From: Marivibrio sp040218065
GTDB taxonomy: Bacteria > Pseudomonadota > Alphaproteobacteria > UBA8366 > Aestuariispiraceae
DNA length: 64,000 nt
Direction: 5' to 3'
NCBI RefSeq assembly: GCF_040218065.1
Contig: NZ_JAVJQE010000015.1
Location: forward strand, 1 to 64,000
Position 1 is the stretch's first letter. The number at the start of each line of letters is the position of its first letter. Of the stretch, positions 59,663 to 64,000 are shown in pieces. The position numbers and the translations under genes are program-made. Under the pieces are notes generated by a model that was not told the DNA's origin, did no database searches, and saw only the letters and a program-made list of their open reading frames with translations.

Positions 59663-60718
59663 TCAGCCCGCGGCGATCACCTGGGCGGCGAGGGCGCAGC
59701 CGCTCGCCCAGGCGTCCTCCGCCCGGCCGGCGCCGTCGGCGTCGGGCGGCGCCCAATCGCCGGCGAAGCCGGCGCGCGCGTCGGCGTCGTAGACGGGGGC
59801 GACGAACGAGACCGCGCGGGCGTAGCGCCAGCGATGGCCGCGGTGATAGGTGGGCTCCGGCCAGGAGGAGCCGCCCAGGGCCTCGCCCGACAAGTCCCGG
59901 AAGCGCCGCCAGAGCGCGTATTTGGAGACGTCGGCGTCGGCGTCAAGACGGGCCGCCGACCAGTCGGCCGTCCCATGCAGCGTCAGGCAGGTCGTCCCCT
60001 CCGGTCCGCCCGGCTTCGCGCCGTTGACGGCCGCCCAGCGCAGCACGCCCTCCGGATCGTCAACGAAGAAGGCGTCGGCCGGCAGCTCGATCCGTCGATC
60101 GAGGCCGATCATCGCGGCGATGCAGGGCTCGTAGGCGGCGCCTTCGGTCTTGGCCGCCAGGTCCGGCGCGGCGGCGAGCAGCGCCCTGCTCTGCGCCGCC
60201 GGGGCGGTGGTCAGGAAGATGTCGGCCGCGCCGAAATCGCCTAGATCCCAGCCGCCCCCTTCATTCTGAGCCGCCATCCGGGCGGGCGGCGCGACCTCCG
60301 CCTCCAGCGCGAGGTCGAGATCGAAGGCGAGCTGTCCTGCAATCTGCGTCATGCCGGGGACGCCGACATAGCGGGGCGGCGACTCGCGCTCGGGCTCCAA
60401 CCCGTCGGGCGACAGCGTCGCGAAGCGGGCGTCCCAGCGCGCCGCCGACCCGCGCGCGACCAGACCCTCGAGCGCGGCGCGCAAGTCCTCGCCCCGCGCG
60501 GTGAGGTATTGCGCCCCGTGATCGAAGCGCCAGGGCGCGTCCTCGCCCATCAGCGAGGGCGCGCCGCCTGACGTGCGGGTCGCCAGCCGACCGCCCGGCT
60601 TTCGCCCCTTGTCGGCGATCCGCACCCGATAGCCGGCCGCATCCAAGGCGAGCCCGCAGGCGACGCCGGCGAGGCCGGCGCCGACGATCAGCACGCTGGG
60701 TCCGTCGCGCTCCGCCAT
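59663..60718 (-). CDS. Renalase-like FAD-dependent oxidoreductase
   Basis: A 351-residue flavoprotein with an FAD-binding Rossmann motif VLIVGAGLAGVACGLAL at residues 9-25 and the second conserved region GRKPGGRLATR. FDHGAQYLTARGEDL is a signature shared with bacterial renalase-type and amine-oxidase-like proteins. The C-terminal FAGDWAPPDADGAGRAEDAWASGCALA is the closing FAD contact. The substrate is unknown; bacterial renalases oxidise isomeric dihydronicotinamides. It starts 22 bp after the 3-hydroxyacyl-CoA dehydrogenase stop, so the two may be co-transcribed. Confidence 0.82.
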   Translation of the reverse strand: MAERDGPSVLIVGAGLAGVACGLALDAAGYRVRIADKGRKPGGRLATRTSGGAPSLMGEDAPWRFDHGAQYLTARGEDLRAALEGLVARGSAARWDARFATLSPDGLEPERESPPRYVGVPGMTQIAGQLAFDLDLALEAEVAPPARMAAQNEGGGWDLGDFGAADIFLTTAPAAQSRALLAAAPDLAAKTEGAAYEPCIAAMIGLDRRIELPADAFFVDDPEGVLRWAAVNGAKPGGPEGTTCLTLHGTADWSAARLDADADVSKYALWRRFRDLSGEALGGSSWPEPTYHRGHRWRYARAVSFVAPVYDADARAGFAGDWAPPDADGAGRAEDAWASGCALAAQVIAAG

Positions 60719-60740
60719 CGGCTCGACGCCGGCCCGCGCC

Positions 60741-61838
60741 TCAGTCCCTCAGGCGCCCCACGCGCTCCAGGCTGGCCGGCATGGCGTGGTCGTAGGTCTC
60801 CGTCACGTGGGCGACGATTCGGCGGACCTCGTCGCGGCCGAGCGCGTCCATCAGTTCGCACGGCGCCTTGCCGAAGCGCAGCGCTAGCGCCGCGCCCATG
60901 TCGATGTCGGCGGCCGAGGCCACATCCTCGTCCAACTCCTGCAGCACGGGGAAGAAGACGGCGGCGCGCAGGCGGTCCGCGATCTTTTGATCGGCCGCCT
61001 CGTCGCCGCTCGCGTCCTCGCCGATCTCGAACTCGTAGTCGCTGTCGCCGCGGGTCTTCAGCGTGTCGGCGATGGCGTAGAAGGCGCCGTGGGGCCCGAG
61101 ATTGTTCTGGGCGTGATACATGATCTTCGGCTTGACCAGGTTCATCACCATGAAGGGGCCGGCGGCGACCTCCATGCACTCCCGCGCGACGCGGTCGATC
61201 TGGGCCGGCGTTCCGACGCCCTCGTCCATCAGCCGCACCGCCTCGTTGCCGTAGGGCACGAAGAAGCGGTTGATGGCGAAGCCGTAGTGATCCTTGCAGG
61301 CGATCGGCTTTTTGCCCGTCTTGCGGCAGAATTCCAGCGCCCGGTCGAACAGCGCGGGATCGGTCTTTTCGCCGCGCACCACCTCCACGATCGGGTTGAT
61401 CGCGGCTGGATTGAAGTAATGCAGGCCGAGGAACCGGCTCGTGTCCTTGTAGGCCTCCGCCAACTCCGAGACCTTGAGGGCCGAGGTGTTGGTGGCCAGC
61501 ACGGCGCTGTCCGGCAGGATGGCGTTGAGCTTCTTGTAGAGCGTCTCCTTGACCGAGAACTCCTCGAACACCGCCTCGATCACCAGATCGCAGTCGGCGA
61601 CGGCCTGGAAGTCGGTCGCGCCCTCGACCTTGGCGACGGCGGCGGCCGCGTCGTCGGCGCTCATCTTCCCTTTCTCGGCGGCGCGGTCGTAGAATTTCTT
61701 GACCGCGCCCATGCCGCGCTCCAACGCCGCGTCGGTCATGTCGACCAGCGTCACGTCGACGCCCTGGCCCGCGAGGCTGGTGGCGATGCCCGAGCCCATG
61801 GTGCCCGCGCCGATGATTCCGACCTTTTGGAAGCTCAT
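60741..61838 (-). CDS. 3-hydroxyacyl-CoA dehydrogenase (single-function)
   Basis: A 365-residue NAD-dependent enzyme that oxidises 3-hydroxyacyl-CoA. The Rossmann motif is GIIGAGTMGSGIATSLAGQG at the N-terminus. The catalytic region is NTSALKVSELAEA with LGLHYFNPAAINPIVEVVRG, and the C-terminal domain starts at GFAINRFFVPYGNEAVRL. It is longer than 3-hydroxybutyryl-CoA dehydrogenase because a second, partial HCDH-like domain (about 270-360) is present. No enoyl-CoA hydratase half is fused. The role (beta-oxidation or aromatic degradation) cannot be settled, as no partner genes are nearby. Confidence 0.9.
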   Translation of the reverse strand: MSFQKVGIIGAGTMGSGIATSLAGQGVDVTLVDMTDAALERGMGAVKKFYDRAAEKGKMSADDAAAAVAKVEGATDFQAVADCDLVIEAVFEEFSVKETLYKKLNAILPDSAVLATNTSALKVSELAEAYKDTSRFLGLHYFNPAAINPIVEVVRGEKTDPALFDRALEFCRKTGKKPIACKDHYGFAINRFFVPYGNEAVRLMDEGVGTPAQIDRVARECMEVAAGPFMVMNLVKPKIMYHAQNNLGPHGAFYAIADTLKTRGDSDYEFEIGEDASGDEAADQKIADRLRAAVFFPVLQELDEDVASAADIDMGAALALRFGKAPCELMDALGRDEVRRIVAHVTETYDHAMPASLERVGRLRD

Positions 61839-62002
61839 GCTCTCGTCTCTCCTGATCGACTAGCGTTCATTGCGTGAACGAGGGCGTTCGCCCCCGAAAT
61901 CCGCTGCGGACAATAAGGACGTGGTCCGGCCTTGTCGAGAAGCGGCGGCCGAAAGGCCGCAGCCGCGCTGACGCCCCGCGCGCGGCGGGCGCGGGGGCCG
62001 CC

Positions 62003-63037
62003 TCAAATCTCCGTCACGCCCTTTGTGGTCGAATATTCGAAATGCAGCGCCTCGCCCGGGTAGACCAGGGGATAGATCGCATGCGCCGCCTGGGCCGCGT
62101 CGGAGAAGCCTTGCAGGATCAGCTTCAGCTTGCCGGGATAGGCCGCCACGTCGCCGATCGCGAAGACGCCGTCCATCGGCGTCTGACAGCTGGCCGGGTC
62201 GACCGGGATGGTGTTTTTCTCGACCGGAAAGCCCCACTCGGCGATCGGCCCCAGCTTGGCGGCCAGCCCGAAGAAGGGCAGCAGCACGTCGGCCTCCAGC
62301 CGGCGCTCCCCGCCGTCGAGATCCTTCACCACGACCGCGTCCAGATCGCCGTTGACGCCCTCGAGGCCCGCCAGCTGATAGGGGACCACCATCTCCAGCT
62401 TGCCGGTCTTCTCCCAGGCGCGCATGCGCTCGACCGATTCCGGCGCGGCGCGGAACTTGTCGCGGCGATGGACGACATAGACCTTCTCCGCCACCTCCGG
62501 CAGCGACATGGCCCAATCGACGGCGCTGTCGCCGCCGCCGGCGATGACGATGCGCTTGCCCCGGAAATCGTCGCGCCGCTTGACCATGTAGAAAACGCCC
62601 GTCCCCTCATAGGTCTCCAGCCCCTCCAGCGGCGGCTTGTTCGGCCCGAAGGCGCCGCCGCCGGCGGCGATCACGACCGCTTTGCAGGCGATCGCCGCCC
62701 CGGCCGAGGTTTCGACCAGCCAGCCGCCCTCGGGCCGGCGGGTCAGGCCGGTCACCTGCTGTTTGAGATGATAGGTCGGATGGAAGGGGGCGGCCTGCTC
62801 CTCCAGCCGCTCGATCAGCTCGCCGCCGGCGATCCGCGGATGGGCCGGGATGTCGAAGATCGGCTTCTCGGGGTAGAGCGCGGTGCACTGGCCGCCGATC
62901 TCCTCCAGCGAATCGACGACCGCCGCCTTGATCTTCAGCATCCCCAGCTCGAAGACGGCGAACAGGCCGACCGGGCCGGCCCCGATGATGACGACGTCTG
63001 TCTCTTGGCGGGCGCCCTCTTGGCGGGTGGCGGTCAT
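62003..63037 (-). CDS. Ferredoxin-NADP reductase type 2 (thioredoxin-reductase-like)
   Basis: A 344-residue flavoprotein with FAD motif VVIIGAGPVGLFAVFELG (14-31), LEEIGGQCTALYPEKPIFDIPAHP, an NADPH-binding motif IVIAGGGDSAVDWAMSL and GVFAIGDVAAYPGKLKLILQGF near the end. The CxxC of thioredoxin reductases is absent, which fits FNR2/YumC-type enzymes that reduce ferredoxin or flavodoxin with NADPH. ATG 63037 is chosen; a longer open frame to 63487 runs antisense through tsaE and is rejected. It stands 164 bp upstream of the 3-hydroxyacyl-CoA dehydrogenase gene. Confidence 0.92.
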   Translation of the reverse strand: MTATRQEGARQETDVVIIGAGPVGLFAVFELGMLKIKAAVVDSLEEIGGQCTALYPEKPIFDIPAHPRIAGGELIERLEEQAAPFHPTYHLKQQVTGLTRRPEGGWLVETSAGAAIACKAVVIAAGGGAFGPNKPPLEGLETYEGTGVFYMVKRRDDFRGKRIVIAGGGDSAVDWAMSLPEVAEKVYVVHRRDKFRAAPESVERMRAWEKTGKLEMVVPYQLAGLEGVNGDLDAVVVKDLDGGERRLEADVLLPFFGLAAKLGPIAEWGFPVEKNTIPVDPASCQTPMDGVFAIGDVAAYPGKLKLILQGFSDAAQAAHAIYPLVYPGEALHFEYSTTKGVTEI

Positions 63038-63226
63038 GGGGCCGGATCTCTCCTCGGTTCGGGTGGCGGAAATCGGGCGCGAAGCGCTTGGGTCGCGCGG
63101 GCGGCGATGATAGAAAAGCGCCGCAGCCCGGGCGTCAAGCCGGGCCGCGACCCCCGATGTCCGGTTTGCGGCCCCCTTGGTCGCGACCGACGCCCGGCCC
63201 GCCGCCGCTTGCAAGAGCCGTCTCGC

Positions 63227-63724
63227 ATGACCGACGCCGCCCTTTCTCCGCCGATCGAGATCGCGCTGCCCGATCTGGCCGCGACGCGCGCGTTGGGCGC
63301 GCGGCTCGGCCGGGCGTTGCGGCCCGGCGACGCGGTTCTGCTGACGGGCGACCTGGGGGCGGGGAAAAGCGAACTCGCCCGCGCCGCCTTGCGCGCCGCC
63401 TTGGGCGATCCGGAGTTGGCGGTCCCAAGCCCGACATTCACATTGGTTCAGAGCTATGACGCGCCCGGGGGGTTTGAGATCCTGCATGTCGACCTCTACC
63501 GAATCGAGGATCCCGAAGAGGCGGTGGAGCTGGATTTGGAGGAGGCGTTCGCGGACGGCGCCTGCCTCGTCGAATGGCCGGATCGTCTGGGCGCGCGGCG
63601 CCCGGCCGACTCGCTCTCCTTGACCCTGACGATGGGCGAAGGGGAGGCGGACGGCCCCCGGCGACTGAGCGTCGTGCAGGCGGGGCCGTCCTGGCGGGAT
63701 CGGCTGGCGGAGGTTTTCGGATGA
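63227..63724 (+). CDS. tsaE: tRNA threonylcarbamoyladenosine biosynthesis ATPase TsaE
   Basis: A 165-residue P-loop protein: Walker A GDLGAGKS at 41-48, switch region SPTFTLVQSY, Walker-B-like HVDLYRIED and LVEWPDRLG. It is needed with TsaB and TsaD for t6A modification at position 37 of ANN-decoding tRNAs. Its stop overlaps the start of the AmgK-like kinase gene (ATGA), a common alphaproteobacterial arrangement. ATG 63227 is used. Confidence 0.95.
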   Translation: MTDAALSPPIEIALPDLAATRALGARLGRALRPGDAVLLTGDLGAGKSELARAALRAALGDPELAVPSPTFTLVQSYDAPGGFEILHVDLYRIEDPEEAVELDLEEAFADGACLVEWPDRLGARRPADSLSLTLTMGEGEADGPRRLSVVQAGPSWRDRLAEVFG

Positions 63725-64000
63725 GCCGGCCGCTCGCCGCAGACGCCGGGCGCGACGCCGAGATCGACGCCTTCATCGCTCGCGCCGGCTGGGGCGGGGC
63801 GACGCGTGCGCCGCTGGCCGACGACGCGTCTTTTCGCCGCTACGAACGGCTGCGTCTCGACGATCGGCGGGCCGTGCTGATGGACGCGCCGCCCGGCCGT
63901 GAGGACGTGCGCCCCTTCGTCGCGGTCGACCGGCTGCTGCGCCGGCGGGGGTTGAGCGCGCCGGAAATCCTCGCAGAGGATCTCGAGGCGGGGTTCCTGC
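63721..64000 (+). CDS. AmgK-like sugar kinase / aminoglycoside phosphotransferase family (partial)
   Basis: The first 93 codons are visible before the window ends. LADDASFRRYERLRLDDRRAVLMDAP matches the N-terminal lobe of the phosphotransferase family that includes AmgK, the N-acetylmuramate/N-acetylglucosamine kinase of cell-wall recycling. In many alphaproteobacteria tsaE is followed by this gene and then by a MurU nucleotidyltransferase gene. The catalytic loop lies beyond the edge, so activity is inferred from position and the N-terminal lobe. Confidence 0.8.
   Translation, partial: MSRPLAADAGRDAEIDAFIARAGWGGATRAPLADDASFRRYERLRLDDRRAVLMDAPPGREDVRPFVAVDRLLRRRGLSAPEILAEDLEAGFL

Noticed and set aside
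62003..63487. A 494-residue ferredoxin reductase
   Set aside because: The extra N-terminus is antisense to tsaE and Arg-rich; the FAD motif sits at the expected place when starting at 63037.
1..64000. CRISPR array, rRNA operon, prophage or transposase genes
   Set aside because: No regularly spaced repeats, no rRNA-like sequence and no transposase or integrase motif were seen on either strand.

Overview
The window is high-GC throughout and reads as the chromosome of an alphaproteobacterium, probably aerobic and marine or saline. The grounds are a complete System I cytochrome c maturation operon (ccmA-I), an alphaproteobacterial CheZ, a TsaE gene overlapped by an AmgK-like kinase, DUF1223/DUF971/DUF4864 proteins, a NavAb-type sodium channel and organosulfonate catabolism genes. 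A Rhodospirillales-like lineage fits, but I cannot name the genus from sequence alone. I see no rRNA, CRISPR array, intact insertion sequence or integrase.

Region 1 (1-14977) is a dense sensory block. It holds the tail of a probable chemoreceptor, four multi-domain histidine kinases (one with an N-terminal Hpt and three receivers, one membrane-bound with two C-terminal receivers), a PAS-GGDEF diguanylate cyclase, a REC-HD-GYP c-di-GMP phosphodiesterase and a CheY-like single receiver. Several adjacent genes overlap by 4 bp. No DNA-binding output domain is present, so output probably runs through c-di-GMP and protein-protein phosphotransfer.

Region 2 (15111-34082) looks like a genomic island. 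It is bounded by a 47-bp direct repeat (44 of 47 identical): one copy is the 3' part of an intact tRNA-Arg(ACG) gene at 34036-34112, the other is an orphan tRNA 3' fragment at 15111-15157. Its cargo is a sulfonate-degradation module. On the minus strand, hpsN, an SDR, a Zn-alcohol dehydrogenase, suyA and suyB would convert 2,3-dihydroxypropane-1-sulfonate (DHPS) through sulfolactate to pyruvate plus sulfite. Also on the minus strand, a GMC oxidoreductase (isethionate dehydrogenase candidate), xsc, a YeiH-family exporter gene and acetate kinase would convert isethionate through sulfoacetaldehyde to acetyl phosphate, acetate and ATP plus sulfite. A LacI regulator with palindromic operators, a TRAP transporter, an IclR regulator and a TauE/TSUP exporter complete the set. 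The tRNA-proximal end holds a small unknown gene pair and an older, decayed duplicate of the same pair.

Region 3 (34113-41441) carries envelope lipoproteins and small secreted proteins, a xanthine phosphoribosyltransferase and cheZ. Region 4 (41535-49672) is the minus-strand ccmABCDEFGHI cluster, interrupted between ccmA and ccmB by a mosaic of inverted repeats. Region 5 (49741-64000) is mixed: DUF1223, MFS permease, NaV channel, a tandem pair of spermidine-synthase-like proteins, DUF971, trpS, a trypsin-like protease, two unknown proteins, a renalase-like flavoprotein, 3-hydroxyacyl-CoA dehydrogenase, type 2 ferredoxin-NADP reductase, tsaE and the start of an amgK-like gene.
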